From assembly GCA_003342815.1 (NCBI GenBank), contig PTEX01000145.1, positions 1,704,201-1,768,200 on the forward strand: DNA of 64,000 nucleotides, given 5' to 3'. Below the pieces are notes generated by a model. The model was not told the DNA's origin and did no database searches. It saw nothing but the letters and a program-made list of their open reading frames with translations. Positions 23,670 through 36,300 of the stretch are shown in pieces (the stretch's first letter is position 1; every line of letters begins with the position of its first letter). The position numbers were made by a program, and so were the translations under genes. Source of the stretch: Eudromia elegans. Taxonomy: Eukaryota; Chordata; Aves; Tinamiformes; Tinamidae.

Positions 23670-26027
23670 CATTGATTTAGCTATAGGTACAAATTTTATT
23701 AAAAATAGCTTGCTTCTGCAGCAGGTTAGATTTTCAAAGATACTTTAGCTTCAGATAATACTTCTACAATTTAGCAAATGAAAAAAGTGGATGCTGAAAT
23801 CTGTAGTATTATTTACGTACATTTTTCTGCTAGATGATGAGACTCCCAGAGTATTTGAATAAGTCAAGAAAGTGATGCCAGTATCACCAATACAAACACT
23901 ATGAAAGCCGTTTCACCACTTCCCTCACTCTCAGGTACTTTTTGCGGTTACCAGTCATAATGATTTAAGATTCCTTTGAGAGAATTTGAAGGAATTCCTA
24001 AGTATTGGAATTCCTAGCTCTTCAGTATTAAAACAAAGTTACTCTTATATTCTATTGATTTTCCATGGAACAAAAATTAATGGGATGAATCCTCAATATA
24101 ATTTCAAAGTAACTGCCTTGTAAGAAAAAACATTGGCTTGTAAGTAAAGATGGTTGTAACATGGTACGTTCAGAATTATATAAGTTCTCTTCACACAGAC
24201 ATTCAAGATTAATACTAGCATCACATCCTTCATAAAAGTACTGTGAATTATTACTATAAAAAGTCATTAAGGATAACAGAATCATGCCTTAACCGTTCTT
24301 CAGCCATTCCTTTTACTAGTCACGTCCACAGGAACTTAAATGAAACATATAGCCTGAAAAGATGCAAAGTATCTCATATCACCCACCCCACCCCATACTG
24401 CTCAATTGGGTTTGGGAGATCCAGATTGGAAAGTTTTAGTTGTTTCCATCTCCAGGCGTCCATCTCTCTTCTCTGGGGGAGACTGTCATCCCTAGGATAG
24501 ACATGTTCAATTTGTTCAAGAATTGATTTCTGAGTGGTCACTACTTTGGCTCAACATGTTACTGAGCCCAAAAAGTTTAGAGTACTATTAGAGTCCTATC
24601 TTTCTACAGTCTTCTGTAGCCACATTCTCAAGCAAATGACAAAGACCCCCAATTACAGTTAAGATAAGCCTAAATTTAAACTAGAAATCATATGTGGCAG
24701 AATGAAAAGGATAAGAGTAGGGTCACAAATAAATAAAAGAAACCCTCCGTTTAAAAGTCATCCAGGGCTCACATTAAATGCCAAGAATGTGTAGTCTCAA
24801 AAAAACAAACAAAAAAGCAAGTCCCTTATCTATCTATAAAAGAATCAACATGTCACGAACAACACATCCCCCAGAAACTCTGATGGTATTTACCTTGAGG
24901 CCCGTTCAACTTATTCCCACAAGTTAACACATCTCAAAAACTTGAGAAAAAACAATGTTACAGTAGGGCATAACAAAAGCAGACACTTTTGCTCAAAGCA
25001 AACAAACAAACAAACAACCCTGAATCACAGAGAAAAAACGAAATTTAGAAATCAACTTAAGCACACAAAACTACATGTCTCTCTTTAATGGAGACAGTAT
25101 AGGCAGTTTATTTTCTTTCTTGCAACGGAACCAAGTGCATGTAATATGTATCTGAAGGTAAGCCTAGTTAGATAAAGATGTTTCTCATAAATTTACTACT
25201 TTTTAACATGAACCTTTTTTTACACATTTCACGATCGCGCTTTCTGAGCCACTTGACAAAGGGAGCAACTTAATTGTGATGACATGGTGTTATTTAACTC
25301 ATTCCAATGCAAATATCACCTGCTTCCTGTTCAGCTACGACTCCTGCCTTCCTTGCAACATTCGGTTTGACCAACAATAGCATTTCAAAGTCCATGGAGT
25401 TACGCGGAGCTATTATGATTACCCCGATATCCTGCTCTAAAATAGCGACACGAGACGGTATAGGTGCCTCACGTTACTATTCTAGGTGCTGGGCATGAAG
25501 CATCACAAGATATCAGGATGGCATCATTTTAAATGGCTTCAGAAAGGTAATCTGGAAAATCAGAAGACTGTTAGGGAAAAAAAATAACTAAAACATCATA
25601 AGTGGCTAGATTTGGAAGCTCTGCAACTGCTTGTTTTTAACACAGTTTTAACATATACTTTGTAGCTGTATCAATATGCAGGAAGTTGCTCAGGAAAGTA
25701 GAAACTTGCTGATAAACTTGGGGACGCATCGGCTGCACTCCCTTCCCTTCCTCCTTTTCCATCTGGACACGGCGCCTGGTCACTGACAGGGAGGGAAGGA
25801 GGTAGCCCCCGCACCGCGCCGACCCCCTCGGCCGGCCCCGCTGGCCGGTTCGGCCTCCCTCTCCGCAGCCCCCTCGGCCGGGGGCAGCCCCGGGGGAGCC
25901 GCTCGCGCCGGCGGCCGCGCCAGGCCCCGCCAGCCGCGGCCTCCCCATTCATCGCGGCGGGGCCTGCAGCGAGCCGGGCGCCCGGCGCGCGCTTCCGGGC
26001 CGCGCCGGCCCCGCGCCCCGCGCTCAC

Positions 26028-26141
26028 CACGCATTTCTTGCCCAGGAAGCCGAAGAGGCTCTCGTTCTCCTGCGGCGTCAGCAGCAGCGAGCCCACGTTG
26101 CTGACCCGCCGCGGCTGCGGGGGCTGCTGGCTGCCGCTCAT
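26028..26141 (-). CDS. WASL: WASL exon 1 coding part: start codon and N-terminus
   Basis: The ATG at 26141-26139 lies in a good Kozak context (GCGGCCATGA). It opens 38 codons starting MSGSQQPPQPRRVSNVGS and ending FLGKKCV, immediately followed by the donor GTGAGC at 26027. This matches the N-WASP N-terminus, including the LLTPQENESLF string that begins the WH1/EVH1 domain. It is one residue shorter than remembered human N-WASP in the glutamine/proline-rich start, and Gly replaces Thr after ESLF. The phase-0 junction gives Val38-Thr39 with exon 2. Reading past the donor gives only GC-rich intron translation. Confidence 0.97.
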
Positions 26142-26480
26142 GGCCGCGCTGCCACCGCCGGCGCCCTCCTCGTCCTCGTCCTCCTGCCGCCGCCGCCCGC
26201 CGCGGCCTCACGGCAGCCGCATCGCGGAGCCTCCCTCGCGGGGCCGGGCAGGGCAGGGGGCGGGGGGAGAGCGGCGGCCGGNCCTGGGCGAGCAGCGGGC
26301 GGCCCGCGGGGAGGGGCCGCGCTGGACCGGACCGAACCGGGTCAGGCTGGGCCGGGTCGGGCCGCACCGCACCGGCCGCCGCCGCCGGATCGCGCCCAGC
26401 CCCGCGGCGGCCGCTAAACTTCCACCTCGGGCCGCGCTCCGGCGGCGGCCGCGCGATCCAACATGGCAGCGGGGCGGGCG
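26142..26480 (-). promoter_or_regulatory. WASL: WASL 5' leader and probable core promoter
   Basis: Sequence immediately upstream of the WASL start codon. The leader next to the ATG is built of short GGC and GAG/GAC-like repeats (26,160-26,200), giving a very GC-rich, structured 5' UTR. The transcription start cannot be fixed by eye; GC boxes around 26,240-26,490 suggest it lies within this range. A short upstream ORF is described separately. Confidence 0.7.
26208..26222 (-). other. Four-codon upstream ORF (MRLP) in the WASL leader
   Basis: On the minus strand ATG CGG CTG CCG TGA lies in the leader, with its stop 66 bases before the WASL start codon. No other ATG lies between it and the WASL start. 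If transcription begins upstream of 26,222, ribosomes meet this ORF first. The context (CCGCGATGC) has a pyrimidine-poor but non-optimal -3 position, so some leaky scanning would be expected. Confidence 0.6.
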
Positions 26481-27310
26481 GGACCACGGCGCGCGGCGGC
26501 CAGGGGGGAGGGAGGGAGGCGAGGCCGGCGCCGCGGCCGCTACCAAGCGCGGTGCGGGGGCCGCCGCTGCCGGCAGCCCCGGGCGGGGCCTCGGCGCGCC
26601 CGCCCCGCGGTACCTGCGCGCGCGCGCCGCCGCGCGGGACAACGTGCGGAGTTGGGGGCGTTAAAGCGCTCGTGAGGCCCGTGATACCCCCGGCAGGTCC
26701 CGGTAGCCGTTGGCGGCAGCTCTTTTCTGCGGTGGCTGCAGCCGAGGGTGGCTTCGTGCACCGAGGTGTGAGCGGTGTGCTCTGAGCTCAGCTTTTACAA
26801 CTCCGCAATAGTCTGGGTATTTTCCTTGGGAAAGAACAGTCTCCGTGGGGCTGAGCCTGCAGATTTCCAGGGTTTTGCCATTCCTGGCTGTGCAGAGAGC
26901 GGGAGGTTGCAGGAGCCTTGGCCCAGCTCTGGGCACGAGGCTTCACCCTCCCACCGTGAGCCTCACAGCCGAGGCAAATGCACCCTTAAAAACATCCCTA
27001 GGCGGCCCTCGGCCTTCCGAGCGAGGAGCGAGCCTCGGCTTCGCCTGTTCGGGGGATCCACGGACCATCTGGAAAAGGCCAACGCGCTCCCTCGCTCCTC
27101 GTGATGAGCTGCCGGGTATTGGGAAAGCCCTGGGGAGGCGCGGGAGGAGAGCGGCGAGCCGAATCTCCCGACACGGGGTCTTGGGGCGTCCACCCAGACG
27201 GGCAGCCCATCCGCTCTGCGCTGGGCCCTGCGTCCCTGCGCTCCGAGGAGCCCGTGTCAGCGTCTGGAAACGCAGGGGAGAGCAGGGGGACACCCTGACT
27301 GAGCCTCCAT

Positions 27311-30300
27311 CGCGAGGAAAGGCAGCTAAAATAAAGGCCTCGGTCACCAGGGGCCACAGAAGAAGCTCAGGCCTTTCTGTTGCAGAGGAACACCGCGGGG
27401 TAGGGCCCAGTTACTTAAAATTATAAATATCTCAATAATAATAGACTACGCAGTTTTAATTTCTTTTCTGTATAAGTATGTGTAGGCTTAGTTGAAAGGG
27501 AAATATTTTAGTTGAAGCCTGCTAGAATATTGGCAGCGTTTCATTGCATTGAAAGAAGGTAACGCACGTTAAGCTACTTTAGCCGCACTTGTTCTTTAGT
27601 TCGTGGGGCAATCAGCTTCTTTGTAGCCAAAACCCATTTCAAGGAAAATTATATTGCTAGTATTGCTGGGCACAGCGTATGTAGCGTATGTAAAATTATG
27701 GTAGGCCTCTCATGAAGGTACTTTCCTCACCTCAACTCCTTAAGTTCAGTGAAATTTCTCTCATTTTTGATAATTCTTCTTCCTTATGTGGCTCTTTGTC
27801 TCCAAATAAAGTTATGTGGTTACTAGTGGTGCTTTTTTTTTTTTTTTTTACCTCATCCTGTTCTTGTCAGACCTGCAAGCCAGCAGCTGCTCTTAAGTGC
27901 CCTTTATAAAGACTCTACTATTAGGATTTTTTTTGTCCTTTTTAAAAGAGGTAGATGGGGAAAGGGCAGGAGGGAGAGAAAGGTTCTTTTTAATTTCTGT
28001 GCTTCATTAATTATGCAAAAGCTGTTTCTTTTTTTATGCCTGGCAAAACAGTGAGTCCTGAAGTGAAATGAAAATATCAATAGTTGGTCATGAGACCAAG
28101 GGACTCACTGAAAAATAGATTTTTGCCTTTGATATTTGCATTAGCAGTAATAGCGGCAAAGAGCTGCTATTCCCGCATAACATATCCAATTTCAAGGAAA
28201 GTTTTTTTAAGCAAAGCCACAAACCAGAATTACCTGGCTATATTTTAAATAAATTGCAGTGCTCTGGCTAAGGTACTGAACAGCATTGAAAATAACATAG
28301 ATATTTCAATATGAGCAAATATAATGATTATAAAGGATCTATTATAGAGCATCTATTTAATAAACAATTATTATCTTTGTCAAACTTATCTTTGACAGAA
28401 GTATATCTCTCTGAAGTGGCATGTTTTGAAATTTGAATTTCAGAATTAAAATATTTATACAATTTCAAAAATAAATTTCTGCAATTGAAAATAATAAGAC
28501 CAAAAAAGAGAGTAAGGTTTTCCTCTAAAAGTTGATATTTCTAGCCCTATCAATCTTGGTATATTTTAAAGATTTTGCAAGGGCCATTTTCTAAAACATA
28601 TAGGTCAATTATCTAAATAAAAGAGATTGAATTTGTCCACTTGTAAGCAGTTCACCAAGGATTTTGTCTTTTTAGTTGTGACACTGTGTTTTCCAAATTT
28701 TGGTTTGTTCCAGCATGGAATTGATATCTCCCTAAAGTACAGTTTTGTTGTTGTTTATTTTGATTTTCAAAAAATTAAAAGATGGTTGATTGTGCAAGGT
28801 ACAAGTGTGCTTAAAAGAGAATAAAACTCTCTTGGAAAAAATTCCTTCTCTCTTCCGTCTCGTGTTCAGTGATTCGAGAGCTGGAAGAGCTTAGTACAAG
28901 CGCATACATCCTTGTAGCAACCGCATAAGTATGTCTGGGGGAGAACAGAAGTGAGAACGTATGATTACTGTCACCACATGTAAGGATAAGTCAGCAGGAT
29001 AGTGAAAGACTAAGGAAAAGGAAGGCAGGCCTTGTTTCCCTGAGCACTCTTTTTGGTTGTGCCATGGAGGACGCTGGTCCATTTCCTGCAAAACCGCTTG
29101 TGGTAACCAAAGAAAGGAATGCGCTGTGGTTGAAAATAATGTTTGAGTTGTGAAGATACAAGTTTTCTGTTTTAAGTAAACCACCTTTTTTTTTTTTTTT
29201 TTTCCTCCCCTGAGCATAGAACTCATCTAAAAGAATTGGTTTCAAATTGTTACTGAATCAATAATAAGAAATTGTTTTACTGAAAAGAAATTCATTTACT
29301 TCTCCCCACGTACTGAACCTTTAAATGTTTAGACTTCTCAGCCTGCTCTGGAAGTAACTGAATCATCTATTAATTTGTGGTTCATTTCAGATGCAGTTTA
29401 TGTATTTCTTTTCTCATAGAGATTTTATATTTGATTATTTGTTTTGGGGCATGTGGCAGGGAGTGAATAATCTGGAATAAATAGGACCAGGAGTCTATGG
29501 TGGGGTTTTTGTTTGTTTTTTCTATATATTGAGTTTATATGCTAAAAATGTTAGATGCAGAAGGAGATAAAGTAGGCACAAAGGTAGCAAAGTTGGCAAT
29601 TAAGTAGGATCTCCCTTTGTGGATCCACTGCGGAGTGTCCTTGACACCAAAATGTGCTGTCTGAAGCCTGAGAACTGATACAGCAGGGTAGTATCCATAG
29701 CAATTCCACAAACTAGCTAGTATCTAGCCTTGCATTATAGCTCACCTCCAAAATTTATTTTTCGCAGGGTTCGTTGAAACACTGGTTTTATTCTCTTTGC
29801 TTGGTGTATGCCTTAGCAGAGGTATTAATTCTGAGTTTCATACACAGCGATAAGCATGACTGGAGTAAATGAGTTTATTTTGATATATCCACAGATCTTA
29901 AAATGAACATTTATTCTTCTGAGTTTTCTGGCAGTTTTTAAATTCAGTTTAGTGAAATCTCCCTTCAACCATTAGTCAGTCAGTTAGGAGAAAAAACAAA
30001 CAAACAGAAAAACCCACATGTTCCTTCCCTCACTGGGATCTGCAAATATGTTGCTGTAGCAGGTTCCACTGATGACAGAAGGTTTGCTCTGGCTTTGAAA
30101 ACTCTGTCCCTCTTTGCAGCATGACTGAATGCCCTTCCCTATCCACATGATCATGACCAGGAAGCCTGTCTTTACTGAGACGAAGGTAGCAGAGCCAAGC
30201 ACCCTCAAAATTTACTGTTTTTACTGGAAAATAATTGTGTGTATTCATCTTTTGACCCTGCATTCTACTGGGGATTACAGGATCAGATTTTTGGTGCCAT

Positions 30301-33300
30301 ATTTTGCTGTGTCACTGAGCCGTTTCCCGCCCAGGCAGCCCTTGTTCTGCCCTCCGTGGCGCAAGATCCTTGTCAAAGGTTCACCCTCATCTGAGAGAGA
30401 AATTCAGCCTTGGGACTTTGTTGTTGCAGCAAACCATCACTGCACTGTTCATATGTTTTCAGTAGCCTTGCTTCTGTGTGATTTTGATAGTTGATGCAAA
30501 TGTATTTCTTTTTAAAGAACAGTCTTTATGCGTCAGCATTCTCAAAGGTCTGTGACTGCTGCTCATAAAGCAAGACTGAGAACATGCATATCTTGATTAG
30601 CCTGATTTTTGTGTTCAGGGAGGTTGCTTATATCAGCCCCAGGCCACCTAGAACCACTGGTGCACTGATCTGTGTTGTTTTTATAAGAAAAATAAGAATC
30701 TGTTTAACAAATGCAAGAGCTTAACTAATATAAACGCTAGGAGCTTTAACAAATATATGATCCAAATGAAAAATTCAACATATTGCAAATTCTTGAGAAG
30801 ATGGATGAAAACCATCTATTTTTTCAAACCTGTGTGTACAGCCAGTGGACTGCCACTTGTGTGTGTGATACATCAACAAGAAAACTACATGTCTGCTCTC
30901 GTGTGTCAGCTCAGAGATAAGTAGATTTAAAAACAAATCTTCATTTTGAATACATCCTAGTAAATAAAGATAATCAAATTTGTTTAAGACCTTAGGGATG
31001 TCTAGAAGAATTTTAACACCAGGCAACCAAATTATTTTAATTGATATTTTCGTGGCTACCCTACTCTTGCTTTCAGTTAAGTACTCTTCCCATTGCGTGT
31101 TGAGATGACATGTGCAGCTGGTATTAGTGGCATTTATGTGAATATCCACAACTTTTTTTGTGCCTGACTACTCAAATTGAAGTGAAGGAGATGAAGTTGC
31201 TAATTTGTTCTATGAGAATGAATCCAGTTTTATATTTTAGTTACTGCAATGTTGCTATATGTGGAGTACAGTAGTGTTGGAAGCCCTGAATAGATTTCAT
31301 GTCTAGGTGTCTTGTACATGCCTATGTACCTGATACCTCATCAGGAGAGAAAATATTAGGCTTGGAACAAACATCCAGAACTGAATAAGTATTGATTCTG
31401 TAGGCTAGAATCTGAAGCAGACAAATTTAGTTAAGATCTTTTAATCAATTTTAGTTCCACCCTCTCGTATGTGATTATGTATATTTTGGGAAATGTGCAA
31501 TCCATGGTGTCTGCCTCCTCTTTTCTTTGTGGGCGTCACAATGAATTGAGCCTACCATCAAATTTGTTAAACAAATATATATCTCAGCTGCAGATCTAAC
31601 CTACCGGTGCTGAGCTGACGTGCGGTGGGGGAAGGAGGTTGTGTGGGGATTTCAAGAGGCAGAACTGCATTTATTTGAACTCACAGTTCTCAGAATATTT
31701 CCTGTAACCACATATCATGCCTGTTGACTCACTTTGTTCAGTTAGGTGTCTTGGACTTGAATTTTCTCATATCTATTTAAAGATGAAACCAAACTTATTC
31801 ATTTAAAATACTTTCTTACTAAGTACAGTAAGATGAACAGTTGTGTGAAGATTAGAAACCTAGAGCATAGTTTTAAAAGGGTTTTCTGGGAAAATACTTG
31901 CTACTGCTAAAACAGCTCTTTCACAGAGGTCATGGCAATGAGCCAGAGGAGGTTGGTAGACAGCTAGGCAACCCAGAAAAGAACAAGTTTGTCAGCATTT
32001 AGAGCTGATTACTGTGAGAATAATTTTCCTTAACCTAGCCTGCATCGTGTTTGCTTAAGAGAGGGTTTAATTTTTCACTAAACTTCCTAGGAGCTAAGTC
32101 ATTTTTGTCTGGTCGTGTAGAAAGTCATTTGTTCAAATCAGATAGAGTAAGGGTCAGGAGGGTTTTATTCGTATCACATTGCATTCAGCTGTGGTTACAC
32201 TTCCTGTAAAGAATATTTTACTGAAAGAAAAAAGAGTTTTCTGGGAAGAGCAGTCCCGAGCTCAAAACAAAGTAGAAACAGAATATGTGAGGGAAAATAT
32301 GAAGTAGAAGGTCTAGCAATGCATGATAATAATAATACAAGCTGTTATTCTGGAGGTGTCTCTTAGATACATGTAGCAAAGGTTGAGGTATGTTATTTTA
32401 GTACATGTAGGAGATACAGGATCATTCCCATAGCTATATGTTATGGAGATTATTTTGGCTAAGTGTTTTCATTTCTCATAGCTTCGGTGATTAACTCTCA
32501 AGTGTCTCAGAACTAGTAAATATGAGAAAGGTTACCCATAGTGAAAAGAGAGACAGCCTTTAGTCGTTATATTTTCCTGCCTGTGACTGCCATCTACACT
32601 GTCAACATGTACCCATAAGAAATAAATTCACTTTTGTTTTTTTTTTTCTTTCTGAGGCTGTTTGTGATTACAAGCTTAGCATAACTCTGTGAGAATATGA
32701 GTGGTCATAGTAGCTTTATAGTGCCCAAATACCCCAATACGTAGCCTGAAACTGAATCTCAGTCGCTCCACAGTAGGCTTATGTGTGTTTAACACTGCAC
32801 TATATCCATGCTGCCCTTTACTCTGGCTATCTCTGTATGCAAGGTCAAGCCTGCAAGAGGGGATTATACCAGATCTATGTCATATGGAGACTTTCCTCAC
32901 TCTGAAATAATTCTTCGTTAGCTGATTGCCTAATGGCATGGTATAAAGCATGGAATAGTATGAAGCGGATAGGAAGGAATAAATACATGAACACTGCCCT
33001 TTCAAAGGAGAAGGTGAAGTTGATTCAAAATCCAATCTTAAAATTGTTAAATATACAGAATGTTTGCCAAAGACTATATGATTGTGTGTGCTTTATTTCA
33101 AATATGATGCAATCCATAATCTGCAGCCTGCTTCGTTTTGCAATATAAGCTGTCTTTATTCATTATTTATTGTCTCCCAATATGAAGAGGATCAGAAGGA
33201 GCACAATTTGAAGATGAGGATGACTTATAGGGATGAGATGAAGCCCAGCAGTAAAAAGGACTAAGTGCCTTAGACGAGAACAACTTAGGAGGGCCTATGA

Positions 33301-36300
33301 ATGACTGAGAGCTACTGTGCCAACATCATCTATGAACAGTGAATGAAAATCTTGGATGCTTCGAGAAAGAGATTCACATTATAGACAGTATCATTCTGCA
33401 AGGCCCTAATGGGCCTTATTGGGAATAATATATATGATTCTGCTTGCCCGTTTTCAAGAAGGTGAATTTAGATTCAAAGAGATATAAAGTCAGCATGGAT
33501 GGGAGGAAGGATAGGGAAGAGGAGCCAAGGCAAAACAACAGACCTGAAAGAAGGTGTAACTTTATTTAACTGTAATAAACTTTCTGATTATTGAATACAT
33601 GTTGTTTCCATAAACACATGCAATTTCAGTCACAGGGACTGAATTCTTCTATGTCAGATGATAAGGGACTTTATGATTAATACATCAGAGGATAAATATC
33701 TTTTTAAAGCAAAGGAAAATGTTGGTTCAAAAGTGTTTAGAAAGTGGTAAAGATTGTGTTTAGACAGAAATTTGCAGATTCCTAACTCTAAGGATGGTCA
33801 GTGTCAGCACCATTATTCTTTTAGGCTTCTTTTAAGTTTGATACATTTATGAAATGGATTCTATAAAGTATTGCCAGCTATGAATTTGGCTTCATTCTGA
33901 GTTGATTTGCATGCAACTGGAGAATTTGACCCCAGGTTTTACCTTATAATTTTTTAAAAAATTGTAAATGAAAAATGTAAATGTAGTAAAAATTATACAA
34001 GAACACACATAGAAAACTAAGCTGTTCATAGAGGAAATGTATTTTTTTTAATATTAAAAATAGTAGTTTGGCAGTTGTCCCCACTGATCAGCCTACTCAG
34101 GATGCTGCGCATTCAGACAGCAGAGAAAACTGGAAAGATCACAGCAGATGCTGTTGTAATGATGTAAAGGAAGAATGATGAAAACATGAGAAATGAGGAC
34201 GTTGGGCAGCGTTCTGGAACACTAAAGAACTGGAAGACGGGAGCTCATGAGACTGCAGTTTTGATTAAATTCCAGCACTCCCAAGTCCAAATGTGTAATC
34301 ACGCTTCTGTGAAAATTTCTGATTAGCCCTAGCTGTCCTAGGGCCTCGTTGAAGTCTTTGGGCACAGTCCTTGGGCAGTTCCCTGTGTGTTCTCAAAGGC
34401 TACACAAATATGTGAGCACACAAAATACTACGCCCTGCACAATCCCTTGTCGGGCTTTGATCGTGCACAAGATCCTGTGCACGTCACTGCTTGTTTTCAC
34501 CCTTGCACTATCACAACCTCTAGATGACTTAAGATACTATGGCTATTATTAACTTCCTAGGGAAGGGCATCTGAAGGTGAATGCAAGCTATGGATGTGGA
34601 CGCTTAAAAGCGGCTTATAAAGCACTGCAGGTGTTAGAGAGCACTACCAGTGACAGTACCTGTGTTGTAGCATTTAATTTCATTTGCAGTCTCCACTTTT
34701 GCCTATTTTTCCTTCCTTATTAATTTAAAGCAACAGTTGCTTACTGTTTGCAAGCAGTAACCAATAAACCAGGGATCAGCTGGTCTAATTGCATGGTTCT
34801 TCCCCTTCTCCTCCAAAAGCAAAGTTACTAAAAGAAACTCAAGGCTTTTTTTTTTGCTTATGTTCTCTGGACTTGTTATTATGTATTTCACCAGAGAAGA
34901 CTGAGCAATCAAAATTACGCCAAACGTTCTAACAAACAAACAAACAGAAACCAGTTAGCCATCTACTCAAGTTAATTGTATTTCGACACATGATTCCGAG
35001 CTAGCAATCAAAGAGATTTACATTTAAATTGATATTGGCAACACAGTCAGCCATTAGCCAATGCAGTCCATAAAATTAATCACCCATAATATACTCTGCA
35101 AAGATTAGCAGTCCTTTCTTCCCAGGAGGTTGGTCCCCCCTCCAGTAAAAGAGCCTCTTTACAGAGCTGTAACACTTCAGTGCACCATGTCCTGTGTTAG
35201 TGCCCAAACCAGAAATTAGCATGATTATTTGCAACTGTTTTTCATTAAAATTGTCCTGTATTATGTAGGTGTGCTTGTGTAAATAGGTTTATATGTGTTT
35301 ATATGTATGAGTATGTACATCATCACTGATCTTTCTTGTACTGCATTGATATTCCAATAGGGATGCATCCTGGCCATTGATCAAAGGAAAACTCCCAGTG
35401 GGGAAAAATCATTTCACCTTTTGTCTTGAACAATTTTGCAGAGTATCATTTACCTTTTGGCACTCAAATTCATGTTGTGCTGGAACCTTGCACCAGCCAA
35501 GAGAATAGCTGAACTTTTAATACAACCTTTGTTGCCTGTGTGAAATTTTATACCCAACATGGCTTGCGGACAGGCAGGAGTCCAAAGAAGACGGGGCTAT
35601 TTCCTAGCACAGCTTTGAAGAGCCTGCTTCTTCATATGACATTTTGAAGAGACTGGTGCTCATCTGAGACAATTTGAATATTCAGATTGTCTTAAATAGC
35701 CAGCAGTAACTCCAAAATCACACGAGAAAACGTCTGCTCTCCAAGTGCTGATTTGTTTGCTGGGTTTTGCAAATAGCTGGCATGAAAATGTTAACCTGCT
35801 AGGGCAAGCGTTTACAATTTGTTGTAAATAAATAAAGCAAGAATTGATTCAGATTCAATTCAGTGAATCGGTGGAGTTGTGAAAATTTAAATATGTTGAG
35901 CACCTGATTGACACTCAAGTCTGTAACGGTGTCTGTAGTGGGCATATGAGATGAGGTGAGGCTAATCTTGGACCCCCACTAACTGCTCTGTTATGGCTCA
36001 CTGTTCAACCCTTGTGTATTCTCATTACCATGTTTGTCAGCTCCTGTCTTTTTGAAGACTTAAAGCCTAAACTATCAAAATCCTTTCTGGTACATTACTG
36101 AAAAGACTTCTGCCACTATTGAGCTGAATGGCAAGCAATGAAGATGCAGAAATATAAGCGATTAAGATTTTTAAAAACATATTAATTATTGAATGAAAAA
36201 ATCCCAGATTTTTCCTGCTTTGGTAGTGTCTTCATATTCTTTTCTGAATGTTACACGTGACAAATCTTCTGTTTCATAGCAATAGATTTCTTTCCAGTGT

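Larger units (their letters stand above)
3435..26027 (-). other. WASL: WASL intron 1 (about 22.6 kb)
   Basis: The intron runs from donor GTGAGC (26027-26022) to acceptor TTTTAG ending at 3435. It is AT-rich non-coding DNA. Recognised contents are CR1 fragments (about 3800, 13690, 22635 and 22940), simple repeats (A33 at 7619; G13 at 14574), several short tandem duplications and a 26-bp perfect palindrome at 10236. The part nearest exon 1 lies inside the CpG island. Short open frames on both strands (such as 6395-6736, 6770-7135 and 10612-10980) show no domain or family resemblance and I do not call them genes. No nested gene or RNA gene was recognised. Confidence 0.85.
1..26141 (-). other. 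WASL: WASL (N-WASP) gene span, 5' half only
   Basis: Four minus-strand exons join in frame into the N-terminal 144 residues of N-WASP. This protein links Cdc42 and phosphoinositide signals to the Arp2/3 complex and so drives branched actin assembly in the cytoplasm. The four exons carry the short N-terminus and the WH1/EVH1 domain, which in this family binds WIP-type proline-rich peptides. All four donors start with GT and the three acceptors end in AG, and no frame breaks occur. The gene runs off the left edge: the basic, CRIB/GTPase-binding, proline-rich and VCA exons are not present in positions 1-1342. Introns measured here are about 22.6 kb (intron 1), 1.25 kb (intron 2) and 0.52 kb (intron 3). 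Identification rests on near-identity to the remembered human protein across all four exons, with human-like exon boundaries. Confidence 0.95.
25750..27310. promoter_or_regulatory. WASL: CpG island over the WASL promoter and first exon
   Basis: Extremely GC-rich sequence with dense CpG, most intense at 25,800-26,650 and grading into a weaker shore to about 27,310. It contains WASL exon 1, the 5' leader and many GGGGCGGG-type Sp1 boxes (for example near 26,472). It also contains a YY1-like CCAACATGGCAGC at 26,458-26,470. There is no obvious TATA box, as expected for a housekeeping-type CpG promoter. Long open frames on both strands are a by-product of the low stop-codon frequency and are not called as genes. 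One unresolved base (N) lies at 26,281. Edges are by eye. Confidence 0.93.

Noticed and set aside
25780..26487. 235-codon minus-strand open frame over the WASL exon 1 region
   Set aside because: It is in a different frame from the WASL start, is dominated by Ala, Arg, Gly and Pro, and arises because stop codons are rare in the CpG island.
26845..27426. 193-codon plus-strand open frame, and overlapping frames on the other strand
   Set aside because: GC-rich island sequence with frames open on both strands, no domain, and no similarity recognised. A divergent transcript is possible but not shown.
33947..33962. Palindrome AATTTTTTAAAAAATT
   Set aside because: Low-complexity A/T runs. No further meaning.
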